Shown here: positions 39,232 through 51,417 of the stretch, one piece after another | Layout: each line of letters begins with the position of its first letter | Position numbering within the stretch: the first letter of the stretch is position 1 | NCBI GenBank assembly: GCA_037783415.1 | Contig: JAZGTN010000117.1 | Span: 1,178,001-1,242,000 of the forward strand | Direction of reading: 5' to 3' | Source of the DNA: Leptasterias polaris | Lineage: Eukaryota; Echinodermata; Asteroidea; Forcipulatida; Asteriidae | Length of the DNA stretch: 64,000 bases | Translations under genes and position numbers: made by a program | The notes under the pieces: model-generated | The model's input: the letters and a program-made list of their open reading frames with translations, nothing else | What the model was told of the DNA's origin: nothing | Database searches by the model: none

Positions 39232-41593
39232 TTCAATGTTGAAGTGTGACTCAATTCACCATACCAAAATCATACACATTCATTAATAAGTACGAAAATC
39301 AGTATATCAAAGCAATCATGTTGGTCGTGTTCCTTGTGTGCAAAACGACAAATATTCACCTAGTATAAGGAGGCCTGACTATCTCTTTTGACAACGTGCA
39401 GGTAGTAGTTAAACGGAGAACACATATTTGTTTCAAAATAATTCGTCAAATAGACCCCATGAGATCGTGACGTCTAAATTCAGTTTTCAATTCAGATTGA
39501 ATTAAGTTTTTCAGTGATGACAAAAATACTTTCCAAAGAGAGTTCACTAATTTAATGGGAAAATTTTACAATACAAGCAGTAATTCCTGGGAATTATTTG
39601 TTCTTGGAAGTTTGTCTGGACAGGGTGTAGTTCCTTATCCATCAGACGTTATAAGGACAAAATCAGTCCTTGTGAGTGATTAAGTAGGGATTGCATTCGT
39701 GTAACGTGTTAATCAATGGGATTGATTGTTTACTCCCTTGTGTGTATACGCCGCTCTAAAGTGAGGCTTCAAAAACCTAAGTAGTTATTACCGCTCAATA
39801 ATATGTACACGAGCAATTCATTAATACCAACTCGTCTATCCTAAGAAAAGCTGACATCTCTAATCAGTAGTTGTCTTGTTACACTGACCATGCGTTTCCG
39901 ACCCTGTTGCTTACTGGTGCGACCTGACAGCAGCCAGGGGTATACCATGAGCAGGGTTGCCACAAACGATTGTTCCGTCAACTTGATGGATGACTATCAT
40001 GTTGAACATGACAGAAGGGTAAAAAGCAGGACATTCGTCAAAGTATTATTCTTGTTTGTTCCTTGTTTGGTTTGGTTGGAATTGGGCTTGTTACTTGCAA
40101 TTTAAAACTCACTTTTAGAACTTCATTGAAGAAAGATAAACCTATAACTTAAATACATTTTACAAAAATAATAAATTGAAATCAGTACACAGTTATCGTT
40201 AGTAGTTTTTGATGAAGCCATCTAACAAATAGTGTCCGACTTATTTAACATATCTAGATGTTGCAGAGTTCAACCATTCACTACACCTTTTGATACTGGT
40301 ATGGGGGGGGGGGGGGCTACATATTTTACGTCTGGCTGGAATGTTGCATGATATTCTAGTAAAGTTTTGCACCTGGAGTCACAATGAAAATGAACTTTCG
40401 ATATATAAGTTGTCCCCATAGTTCATTATTATCCATGGAATCATTTCGTGGGAAGTGGATTAAATAATCAAATATTCGCAAAAAGTTGATCATTAAACCT
40501 TTCATTTTAAAATCATTGTTAAACATGCACGCCTGATTTTGAACTTAAGACTGCATAAACTCAACTGTTACTTAAGGTCAAGATTAAGGAACATAACTAA
40601 TTACCTTTGCAGAAAAGTTGGGAGTAGCATATAACTTGCCTTTAAAATACAGACATGTTTGACATTTCATCTACAAATTCTCCGTTTATCACAAGCAGAA
40701 ACATGACTGTTTGTTCAATGACTATTCTGATTCAACAGACTACTGTCATGGATCAGGCACTCAAACATGGTTCGTAGCCCTATTACACATGTAGAGCTGC
40801 TGACTCCACGTTGTGACTAAACTAGAATTTGTGCGGTTCGAAAATTAACGAAATCCCTCCAAGTATGAGATTTTTAAAGGTGCTCAAACCCTCAAACGAA
40901 GCTTATTGAACTAGACTTTTATTATAAGAGGTATTGATTCTATTCTTAATAGTGGGCAGTAAATTTGAGATGATATCATCTACTATATACATGGCAACAA
41001 CAACTGAATAGTAAAGAGATGTTACTGTAGCTGTGTCTAGAACTGGGTTTGTGGATGACCTTCGACCCTTCTACCATTGCCTCCTCAGTTTGACCTTTGA
41101 CCCTAATGCCACTTGTAATCATAGATGCAGTTAAGTACAATTAATCATAAGTCTGGTGGCCGTGTGCTTGACAACCCTGGCCATTATGGAGAAGACGTAT
41201 GTGGGAACCTGTAAGCAGACATGGGGTGTTTTGTTCAACGTACACCGTTTGCATAACGCGACCGTTTACAACATCCAAAATTTAGTTTGTCTTTCAAAAC
41301 CTACGAATTAGAATTAAACATGGACATATTGAACATATTAAAATCTTTAAGTCAATTATTAACTATTGGTTTTTAATAATTTGCTTTTTTTAATAATTAG
41401 TTAGAGATTTACTCTGTTAATTAATATATATAAGTTTCACAATAATTGCCTCAATACTGTAATACAATAATACTGTTTTATATAGTCGTTCATTGGATGG
41501 TCCGTGGTAAGTGAAGGACATCGGTTTCAATGACGAGTCTTAGACATTTTTCAGTTTAAAAAACAACTATTATCTGGTAATGATACCAAGAAA
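39232..41593. other. Non-coding interval
   Basis: No gene recognised. It contains a G14 run (40303-40316) and otherwise only AT-rich sequence with random frames. Confidence 0.5.
40303..40316 (+). repeat. G14 homopolymer
   Basis: Fourteen consecutive G. Confidence 0.95.
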
Positions 41594-41607
41594 CCCCCCC
41601 CCCCCCC
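41594..41607 (+). repeat. C14 homopolymer
   Basis: Fourteen consecutive C, about 60 bases from the 3' end of the minus-strand SINE. Confidence 0.95.
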
Positions 41608-41670
41608 AAAAGTGCCTTGCACTGTATTGTAGGCCTGAATATACACGTTGAAGAAATATCAGTTTTATAT

Positions 41671-41825
41671 GTGGGAGGAAAACACTCACTGGGGAAAACC
41701 CACGCAGTCGGAGAGAGACTGCAAACTCAATCCACATGCAAAGTTCTTGTTCGAAGCGGATTCGAACCAAGTCCACTTTAAAAAAGCACGGAAGAAACTA
41801 CTAGACCAACCTGAATGCCCCTATA
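41671..41825 (-). mobile_element. Second SINE family, tRNA-like head, minus strand
   Basis: Read on the minus strand from about 41825: an A-box-like GGTTGGTCTAGTAGTTT and about 40 bases later a B box GGTTCGAATCC. The body contains ATTGAGTTTGCAGTCTCTC, then GACTGCGTGGGTTTTCCCC and TTTTCCTCCCACA. That body resembles a repetitive segment widespread in fish and marine invertebrate genomes. The end coordinates are approximate. No target-site duplication was identified. It is a different family from the 26.5-kb SINE. Confidence 0.65.
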
Positions 41826-42407
41826 AAAACAAAACGTAACCCATTAAAGACTTGGTGTTTATACATTGATTTCGTTTCAGAAACAATGTATCTTGAGAGA
41901 CACGTCATTGATATCACGTGACTAATTATTAAACTGATTTATTTCAACTTGTGTGATAACTATTAAATAACCTGATTCCTGACTTTCATAAATTGGCAGC
42001 AAGTAAGAACTAGCTGTTATTAATAAGATTTAAATCAAGTATGTTGACAAACGGTTAATTGTTTCAGTGATAATGAAATAAGTTTTACTACACCTGTTTA
42101 CCTGCGTGTGGTTTTAATCAAATTCTTGATTAAGTGAATTAACAATTATTGAAAATTCCACTTGAGGTACAAATACCTAAAACGTACGCACGCTTTCACG
42201 AGACTTACTTGTAAACGTTTTCATTTGTTTGCTCCCTGATAATTGTGTTTGAATTTATTTTTGTTTAAAAAAGTGGGGTTTTTATGAAGTACAAAAAGAC
42301 GATAATTTCAATTTCATTAAAATATACGTAAATAGACAAGCTGAGTTCATATATTTCCAGAGGGTAATCTAAAATGTTGTGCTGCAATTTTAAATGTTTC
42401 TAAGCAG
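41826..42407. other. Non-coding interval
   Basis: AT-rich sequence leading to a possible splice acceptor at 42406-42407. Nothing else recognised. Confidence 0.45.
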
Positions 42408-42612
42408 GGTGCACTTTTTAATGCAAGACCATAACAGCTTACTTTGCAAAGATCACTGCAGAGCTGTTGATATTATAAACATTGTTAGAAATGACCCCCT
42501 TTTAAGTAGTGTGGAGAAAAAGATAATTTTAACCAAATATTTGAATCTGAGAGAGGCCAGGCATGAAGCATTTCTCAGGCATCTGAAAATACACAATGCT
42601 ATCCAACATTAA
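42408..42612 (+). CDS. Candidate terminal coding exon, unknown family
   Basis: A pyrimidine-containing stretch ending TTTCTAAGCAG (to 42407) could be a splice acceptor. The following frame runs to TAA at 42610-42612. From the internal ATG at 42421 it encodes 63 residues, including DHCRAVDIINIVRNDPLLSS and a charged helical tail (TKYLNLREARHEAFLRHLK). The minus strand is full of stops. AATAAA lies at 43107. If the ATG is used directly it would be a small 63-residue protein. I do not recognise the sequence and no upstream exon was identified. Confidence 0.35.
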
Positions 42613-43473
42613 CAATGGTGTTTTTTCTTTCATTATTTTCCTGCAACTTCGATAACCAATGAAACAACAAATTTCACAGGTTTGTTAATTTATGCATATG
42701 TTAGTATACACCAAGTTAGGATACTGGTCTTTGACAATTACCAAAAGTATACCCTGCCTTTAAAGTTAAAAACTTTCTGAATTGTTATGAATGTATATGA
42801 GTTTTTTCATTCAGGAATTGCTTATACCCCAAAAGACAAAGTGATTGAGAAAACACTGCACATGGATTGATCAATGAAATGGTAATACGAACAGTAGTCT
42901 TCAGCTGTTTTTATCATACTTGTAAAATTTGAGGATTCTACTTTGAAGCTTTAAAACAAGGTTGAACCAGGGACCAGGCCTGGCTATACTGGTAGTATAT
43001 ACTTGTTAAAAAGGTCATGGGTCATTTACCACATGTGTTTCCATGGAAATAATGTCACTCTTCGGCAAGTGACGTAATTCCTGTATTCCTGGTAAATAGG
43101 ACAACAAATAAAGTTTCAAATTCATTGTAATACCTCACGTACTCAGTAAAAATTGTAATATTATCGAACTCGCAAACTACCATGAAACTACCACAACCTT
43201 CATTTCAACTGTTTTTTCTTTTAAATAAAAATTTTCTTTAAATATATTCGACCGAGCGGATTACAATATTTCTATGGACAACAAATTATATCGCAATTTT
43301 ACCCAAAGATAAACACGGTCTGGTCTGGACCTGTCATGGTGGTAATACTGTTAACGTATAATGTTGTAGTTTTATATAACTGTTGTTAAACGTGTGCAAG
43401 ATATAACCACTTGAATATGACTCGTCGAGAGAAATACAAAATGGCTTCTAAGTTCTATTTCTATTTCACATGA
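42613..43473. other. Possible 3' UTR and spacer
   Basis: If the exon at 42408-42612 is real, this begins with its 3' UTR, with AATAAA at 43107-43112. Otherwise nothing is recognised. Confidence 0.35.
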
Positions 43474-44077
43474 CCTCTGACCTCTAGCAGTTACAGTCTG
43501 CTGATAATCCAACCGTACCTTATTCCTGATGTGAAAAACCGTATGAATCGTCCAGACTTACCTCTGAAAAGCCAAATACCTGGAGCTTGTAGCGGGTACA
43601 GCGATCGGGACTGGGGGTACACGAGCTCCACGTCGATTGATGACAGATTGTTCGAAGAGAGACCCTGTTGTTTGTATCATTGCCAGGCATGCCTCTAACA
43701 AGATGGAGATCGAGTGGCAAAGCTAAAGGATCCACATGGGGTATGTACATTAAACTGCCAACTCTATGCCTAAGCTCATATCTACAACACTCTCGCAACA
43801 ACAAGAACCAGAAGTGTGGTAAAGGTCTTTTTATCAAGTGCGAATCTTTCTCATCTTTTCCTTGTATGTTTGGTCGGCTAGAAGGAAGGAGGATTTGGCA
43901 CGTTTGCAAGACGATCTGTTGTTGAAATATACCTCCGGAGACTGGGAAGGTTTGTATACGCGGGACTTTGTCAATCAGCGCGTTAGGGTAGAGGGGATAG
44001 GTCGAACCGTAGATATCCCACCAACAACCAGCGAAATACATCCATCCCTTCGCAATGAGTCAAATTCATAAAATAAA
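43474..44077 (+). pseudogene. Two coding-like exons with an in-frame stop, unknown family
   Basis: The first part (about 43487-43740) follows a pyrimidine-rich stretch ending CCTCTAG. It reads protein-like residues such as NRMNRPDLPLKSQIPGACSG and GYTSSTSIDDRLFEER, meets TAA at 43696-43698, and continues in the same frame as QDGDRVAKLKDPHG. It ends in phase 0 at a GTATGT donor (43741). The second part follows GGTCGGCTAG (to 43881) and reads RKEDLARLQDDLLLKYTSGD and VNQRVRVEGIGRTVDIPP to TAA 44069-44071, with AATAAA at 44072-44077. The best frame of the second part does not match phase 0, so at least two defects are present. A 173-codon frame covers the same bases on the minus strand, so the direction is not certain, though the plus reading looks more natural. 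A decayed gene or an assembly error is likely. Confidence 0.35.
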
Positions 44078-45952
44078 ATAGGGTTTTTTCCCTGTACTTG
44101 GGAAACACAATCCTGGTGAGAAAGTTTTCCTATCCTCTGAAACTATTTCGACTCTTTTTAGTAGAGCCATGGAGGTTAGTGTCTACGGATCGGTCAGTTT
44201 TATGAAACAAAAGAGTTGATTGCCATTTGTTCATTCATTCTAGAAAAATATATTCTCTAAAATTAAAACAAAGGTTGCTGTCGCAAGTGTCACAGCTACT
44301 CCTTCAAAGAATTGTAATGAAAGTAATCAAATCACAAACTATAAATAATTTTTTCTCTAAGTTTGATGAAATACCACGATAAAATCGGGAAGGTTTGTGT
44401 CACCATACTTCCTAGAATGCCTAAATCTGTACATTTTCATTACTTACCCGAGCAAGACAACCTGCGTCAAAACATCACCTTATTACAAAGGGGTGTAAGT
44501 ACATGTACATTGTAGGGGAACATCAAATACCAACGACTCGTACACTCCACCGAAAAGAGCATTTATTTATGCTCAAAATTGTCAAGGTTTTTCGAAGGAC
44601 ATAATATAACCACAACAATCTTATTGTGTCTATGGTTTAAAACCCAACTGTCTTTGACTTTCAGTCTCAACTGTTGAACATCCAACTCTTTATGTTTGTA
44701 TTCCTTCCGCTTATCACTTGTCGTGACTTAGAATTAAATCAAGGAGTTAGCAGGCAAGGGGTTGGCGAAATCTTGAATGGGTTAAAACTCAATTATATGC
44801 GAAGATGCAACTGCTGTGAATGAATGCGGATGAGTTTGGTGTTTTGATAAGGACACAGTGATGAAATCAGATACAACCACATTCCAGTAATTTATGGTCA
44901 CTCTTCATTCTACATGTGGTCTTTAGTGAGGGAAACTATACAAGTCACACACAAATGTGTAAACACTTTCAATCGAGGACCTCCTATATAGTCCTCTTTT
45001 GCTTGTACAAACTTTTGGCAACAGTTCTCATTGGTTTTGTATATACTTACCAACTGGGGAGCTTCACCCAACCAGCCCCATTGTCTACTTGTGCTATAGG
45101 TATCTGGTTTGATTGTGTGTATCTATATAAACACACTCGCACCCAATTTGGTAGAAATGGGTGGCAACGTTACATCTTGTAATTCCAGCCAGACCCCAGA
45201 TTTACAGAAGCACCATGGGATATAGCTTTATGCTACAAACTTAGTGCTCTTCCTACACAGTACAATTCTCATAAGTTTTTCCATGCACTTCATGGAAATT
45301 ATATTTCCCTAGTCATGTAATATAAATCAGAAGCTACTTAACACACCCTGTGCCTACATCATCCATGGTATAATGTCTCATTGTTTACCAAGGTTCAGTA
45401 GGATTTGAAACTTTGCATGGTGGGAGTATAATCAAGTGAGGTGTGTAAATCTCTTTTGAGTAGTGTTGGTTCTGAAAAGAACCGATGGTTTACAAGGTTC
45501 AGTCAAACGGGAACAATTTGTTCCCCTTCCCGTTTACTCAAGACAACCACGCCCTTGCATCCTTCTACACGGTGAGAGGCCATTTTAATTCCAAGGATTA
45601 CATTCAGGTTAAAATTTCCCTTTACACATTATGACAAATACTTGAAGCAGTTACGTTTTGTTCCATGTATTGTAGTTGTTGTTAATCTATCGACTCTGGG
45701 TAATTGGGATATGTTTCCCGTGAACGTAACTATAACGACGCGGTAGTCTTGTTGTGCAGTAACATCGGTTTACCAGGGTTTTATCAATGGAATATCTGTG
45801 ATTCTATCTATTGATGTGATTTTTTAAAGGTCCTAATCATTTAAATCAGTATAAAATAATGTGCAGTATTGTGAATGGTTGATTTATGATGGAACAACCT
45901 TATTAAGGATGCAACTGTATGTAAATATATTATGGACAAAGCTATCCAATAG
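44078..45952. other. Non-coding interval
   Basis: Nothing recognised. It contains one CATGGAGGTT motif variant just inside, at 44168. Confidence 0.5.
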
Positions 45953-45953
45953 C

Positions 45954-46031
45954 ATAATAATAATAATAATAACCAGTTCTTATATAGCGCATTTCACAAT
46001 AACGTCTCAATGCGCTTTACATTAGTGCCCA
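45954..46031 (-). mobile_element. 5'-truncated SINE (or its LINE partner) tail, minus strand
   Basis: The reverse complement reads GGGCACTAATGTAAAGCGC, ATTGAGACGTT, GTGAAATGCGCTATATAAGA and then a TTA repeat. This matches the tail of the SINE at 26.5 kb except for an 8-base deletion and a few substitutions. Similarity stops at about 46031, so only the last 75 or so bases are present. It could equally be the end of the LINE that mobilises this SINE. Confidence 0.85.
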
Positions 46032-47585
46032 TTAACACTCCAAAGACATCAAAATAAGCATAATGTACAACAAAACATAAATAGGTGTACATCAATATTA
46101 TAATAACGAAACAAAGTTACTTTTCGTGAACCATAGAACTAGGTGTCAGAGAAGCACGTGGAATGGTACAAAGTGTAAGACATAATCTTGAAAAAAAAAA
46201 TAAGTATGTATTATAAAATCGGGAGTTTTTTTTATATTGTAAATTTTAAAACACATTCAAATGTCGAACGATTTGGATTTCAGAATGGAAGACTTAAGCA
46301 TAATAACTTTATCTCCTCAAGTTTGATGGAAAGCAACTCATAAAAACAAATACACAACTTATATTAGTTTGTCAAGTGTTTGACTTTTATTTTAAAGTAT
46401 TTTTATAGGGTGTGTATATTACTATGTATCTCTTTTTGGGCCAATTTCATAACGTTTCAATATTTTATTAGAAACACTTAGGAGGAGTGTACTTATCAAT
46501 GGTTGGGCGTAAGGTGAATTGATGATCAGAAATTGTGTTCAGCGGTGCAATATTATAGTCATGTGGGAGCGTGTTGCAGAGACACTCACGTCAGCGAGCT
46601 GTCTCTCTATTTCAGACGGTCCCATTTCCTTGCCAATATCATTCTGAAGACAGACTCCAACAACCCTTATCTGTCAACTTTCTATGTCTTGCGCCCGCCT
46701 CGTCACAACACAGCAACGAGCCAGGCTATTATTCTAATATTGAAATTTTACTGATGAAATGTCACCGGTTCGTCATGTGCTCATTAGCATTAATTTTAAT
46801 ATTGTTGACGTGGTTAAGTCGACGGTAGCCAATGATTTAAGAGCTAGGTAGGGGGACAATGAGAGATTTAAGTGGTAAAGCTGCCACTCACTTTAGCTTT
46901 GCTGTATTTTTCGCGCCATTGGCGGGCCTCTAGCCAGCCCCTATCACTAATGTCCACAGCCTAAGGGCCAGCCCCTTTTCTAAATGACTGACTCTACACT
47001 ATATCATGACTGGTCTCCTTACTACGAATTGTTTTGGTTCTTCTTGGATCAGTGTACACTGACCATCTACTGTGAACAACCTCAATTCTTGTTAGATTGT
47101 CAGCGCTTCAAACCTTATCAACCTTTACCGGGCCGCCTAGGTGACTGTGATACACGAAATTAGTGTACCACTGTGTACTTAACAAGCCACTGATTCTACA
47201 CGGCAACTGCAGGGATAGAGAGTAGGCTTAGATGCCTACATCGCACGGACGTTGCCCCAGCACTACCGGTTGTGTCATTGTTGACCCGCCGGGCCAGCGG
47301 TCTGCAACGGTACCCAAATTGACTCCAGCGAATGGTGTAAATTTACTTAATGATTGTCACTGCTCTGTAAATCTCTTCAAAAAGCATTCTTATATTGATT
47401 CTTAGGTGGGAATCTAAGAGGAAAATTGAAATAATCCAGCCGTTCCATTTTCTATCGTTGACAGTCGTTGCATCTTCAAGAACGTCTGCAATTGCTATAC
47501 GAATAAACACAAAGCAGCAACTTACAAAGAGAGGTTGGGTTTACCAGGGAGGTGGTAGTTACCCTTATTTTTAGTCTTTTTGGCT
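46032..47585. other. Upstream region of the Tbx1/10 gene
   Basis: A GC-richer stretch (about 46910-47330) lies 250-670 bp upstream of the Tbx start codon and may include promoter or 5' UTR sequence. No TATA box, initiator or splice site can be assigned with confidence. No other gene is seen. Confidence 0.35.
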
Positions 47586-47826
47586 ATGGATTTGAATCAA
47601 ACGGATCAAAATCCACTGTCACCCAGAGCTAATCGATTCAGCATAGCATCACTGATTTCTCCAGAGGATCGCGGTGCTGCCGAGGAGGCTTTAGCGGCAG
47701 TGAACGGGACCAGTTGTACCGGCGTCTCGCTACAGAACACGGCCAACGGGTTGCTAGCAGACGCGCTGGGTGATACATCAGGAGATTGGGGAGTGCGGTA
47801 CACATCTGATCTTCATACTATGGAAG
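47586..47826 (+). CDS. Tbx1/10: T-box factor Tbx1/10, coding exon 1 (eh1 repressor motif)
   Basis: ATG at 47586 in a strong context (GCTATGG) opens 80 codons plus one base, ending at donor GTTTGT (47827) in phase 1. Residues 14-25 read RANRFSIASLIS. FSIASLI (18-24) is an engrailed-homology-1 motif, the Groucho/TLE corepressor docking site found near the N-terminus of several T-box families. The rest of the exon is Ala/Gly/Ser-rich and presumably disordered. The phase-1 end joins exactly to the next exon at 54321. Alone, the motif also recalls Tbx20 and Tbx15/18/22, so the assignment rests on exon 2. The product should be a nuclear DNA-binding regulator; Tbx1/10 genes act in pharyngeal and mesodermal development in other animals. 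Confidence 0.8.
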
Positions 47827-50800
47827 GTTTGTTATTCATACCAAATACAAATCAATATTGACATTGTGGATCTGGCTTGCAGTATTTTAAGTCACTCTCA
47901 AATAAACGTATTTACCACCCATTGAGTTTGCCCTTGTTAATGCACAGATGGTCAAAAAGACATAAAAACAACAACATTCTAATCATCTCACGTTCATACG
48001 ATCCATAAATGCACATTTGCCGAGTTGTTTTATTTGAAAGGCAGGCAGTCCTTGATTTGCTAATGTACGTAGTGAATGAAATCTCTTGACTCACATAACT
48101 GATAATATCATGATTGGCGAACAATGACAGAGATATTTTGATTAAAATCCACTGCGGCTATGATGGCATCAGGCTTAGAAATCGTCCCCTCCTTCTCTAC
48201 ACAGCTATTGTTCATATAAATTAATTCAAAATAATCCTTTACGATGACAACTATTTGCTTTCTTCTGTGAATGGTTTTAGTTGCATTATTTGCATTAATT
48301 TACTAACTAACATTTTTGTTTTGGTTGATCGACCCCGTCGAATCCGTCGATTAATACAATTGGAAACTATTTTTTCTTCAATACTGATACTCGCATTTGT
48401 TATATTATAAAGATATGTTTGAATGAAGCCTCGAAGGTATACATTCTAAAAGTAATTTTCTAATAATTTATCGAACTTGCAGTCGATGTTTTTGAAATTC
48501 TTGCGTACTATTACTTAGTGTTAGTTGCGATGATCTTGACTAGATTACTATTTGTGAGTTCTTTATAAAAAGTTTTTCGTATAGTTAAACTGAAATAATT
48601 TAGCTATGATAGAATTGTGATTGTATATGATTGAGTTTTCTCTGATCCAATATGACAAATTGTGTTATTTAACTTGGCCTGCGTTCCCTTTTCTTACTAA
48701 ATGGCAGAAAAAACTAGGCCTTCGCATTTTGTGTTTGATCAAGATGTAGAAAGAAAAGTTCCTTTCAACCAGCCTCATTGAAATGGTCAATTATGACTAT
48801 TATAAGAATAAAGCAGAATTGCATTCTACTTAACGAGTCTTTGAAACAAAAGTTGTTTTCGTGTGTTTTCATGAAATATTTGTAAAGCAATAATGAATTA
48901 AACAATTGTGTGGCAAGTGTACTCAGGGGGAAATCACACTTTTGTAATTGACGCTTCTAATGTGCTTTTTAAAACCGACTTTTCAAATTATCATGATTTC
49001 TATCCATGGAGGTCTACTCCTGTCTCCCTTGTAATCAAAAGTGCAGCTATACCTCCTGCTTAAAGAAGAGCAAATAATACCGGGGAGTTTTGAAATTTGA
49101 CTTACAATTTTGAAAAAACACACCAACCAACTAGATAAGATGAATTTTTTTTAAATTATTCTCGCGGTATTCTGAGTTTATTTTGGAACCTTTTGTTTAA
49201 CATTGTTTTGTCGAAAATTTTGCAACCAAACAGGAACCCTACAATGTACCTTAGCGCATACACAAAAACTACAAAAACAACATTGTCTGTGTGGGGAGAT
49301 GATCGAAGGCAGGAGTGACATGTACTTAGATAACAAACGTGACTTAAATGATGATCCCCAAATCAAACTTTATGAATATTTTTCTTTCTATAGGTTATAT
49401 GAGTCTGAATTTCACAACAAAATAATCGCACTGCTTGGATTGTCCGAAGGTACCTCTCTCTCTGTACATAATTATTCATTAAAACTTCATACCAGCAAAC
49501 TTTAATTATTGTAAGTACTGATTTATTGTAAATACTGGCAAAGATGCCTTCTTGTCAGATACTTTCAAGTTCATCAACAATCCTTTCCTCTTGAAGAAAA
49601 CTATGTTATGGAATAATTGTACAAAGTAAATTGATGTTTTTAATTTGTACATTTGCAAGACGAAATGTCGAGGGAAGGGGGTAAACGTTGTTGACTGTAG
49701 AACAAACGGCAGATATTCCTAGACTGACTCATAGGTATTGAGTGATGGTTTGTACATGCTCTTTTTTAAAGGGAATGTAAACCATCACACGTATTATACA
49801 AGTGAAAATGCCATCAAGAGGTTTATTGAGATTATCGAACACCTGAACATTTCAAGTTGAAGAGGTCTGAACAGTTATTTTTAATGAACCGTGACATGTA
49901 CAATTTGCTTCTGTGAGACTTGGGTTGTCATATCGGTAATAATCAGTATTTAATCTTCCAAGTTCCAGTTGATTTTTTCATTTCTTTCCGGTTCCATAAT
50001 TGTAACATTTTTGTAAGCCAATTAAGACAAGAAGTGTCTTAACCCATGACGACATAGAGGAAACACAATCTGTTACGCGTAATGAATGTTATGTTATTGC
50101 TCAGTATGTTTTGTTTTAACGTGATATTACTCCTACCAAATGTGTAAATGACGAGGAATACATTTTTGAATCGAAAGGAATAATAACTATTGAATCACTT
50201 GGTAAAACGTCAGTTAGTGTAGAGACTTGGTCACCAGTTTGTAAAGGGTAAGTCTGATTAAAAAGTCGTCACTCACTCGTCCGGCCGTTGGAACATTAAC
50301 TGTGTTTATAATACCATGCACTGACCAATACACATGCCATAAGTGCATAACCAAACTCCTCTATTTTCTTGTATACCTGCCCCTTCCCTAAAAAATGAGT
50401 CAATTACTATTTTTATCCGAGAGCTTTTTGTCCCAAATTGTGGACAAAATAAACCAAATTTCATGTGCTTGGAACACTGACCAAAGCTTAGAAAGCAGCT
50501 ACTTTAGGTTAACACATATATTTACGTACAAAAAGAGAATAATATTTGAGAGTACACTTACTGTATAGTAAACACTGCCGGTTGTTTTTCTTTCAAAAAC
50601 AGTTGGTTTCAACCTTTCACGCCCTTTTATACGTGAACTATGTCATTTTCGTAACATTCAAATCAGTACAATCAGAAAAGCAGTAAATGACCATTTAGCC
50701 TCGCTTTCACAGTTGTTCCCATGTTTTACCTCTGGGTCTCCTTTTCATGTATATGTATAGTGATGACATTTCAAACATCGCAATCGAAAGACATTATTAT

Positions 50801-51401
50801 TGTTAAAGAATTGAAATTGCAGTATACAACCAATATTGGAATGAATTCAGCCTCATTTGTCCACCCCACCCCTCCTTATTATTATGTCGTGTTGTTATGG
50901 CCAAGTACTTTGGTAGGGTAGACCTTTTAGGTGAAATCATTTTCCCGCCCAGACTACATACAGACCTGTCCACATTGATTTCTCTTACAATGGTGAGTAT
51001 CACCATCCGGGGAGGATCCTTATCACCTCGTTCTCACGCTAAGAACCACACGGGTAGTAGAGAATACTAATCTGATGTACTAAAGAGCAAGCTCAACAGA
51101 GTATATTGATGCAAAATACAAAAGGGGAAATCAATGAAGACACTGTCATAGTATTACGTGTTTTATATTTCTTTTTATCGGGAGAGTCATTGATTCACAC
51201 GTGACAAGTATCTTATAAATGATGACTAGCAGTTTAAAATAAAACTGAGCGAGGAAATCAGAATAATTAGGATTGATCAAGGAAAATGTTAAAGCCACTC
51301 TACATAGTCCATAAATACAAATAAATGAAAAACTATAAAGTTTTTAAAAACACAATTACATGTAGATAAAATGTCACTGGCATAGATCCCTATTAAAAAT
51401 A

Positions 51402-51417
51402 GGGGGGGGGGGGGGGG
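51402..51417 (+). repeat. G16 homopolymer
   Basis: Sixteen consecutive G within Tbx intron 1. Confidence 0.95.

Noticed and set aside
50721..50921. Secreted protein with an N-terminal hydrophobic segment
   Set aside because: The frame is AT-rich, lies in Tbx intron 1 with no splice or poly(A) support, and its ATG context is poor.
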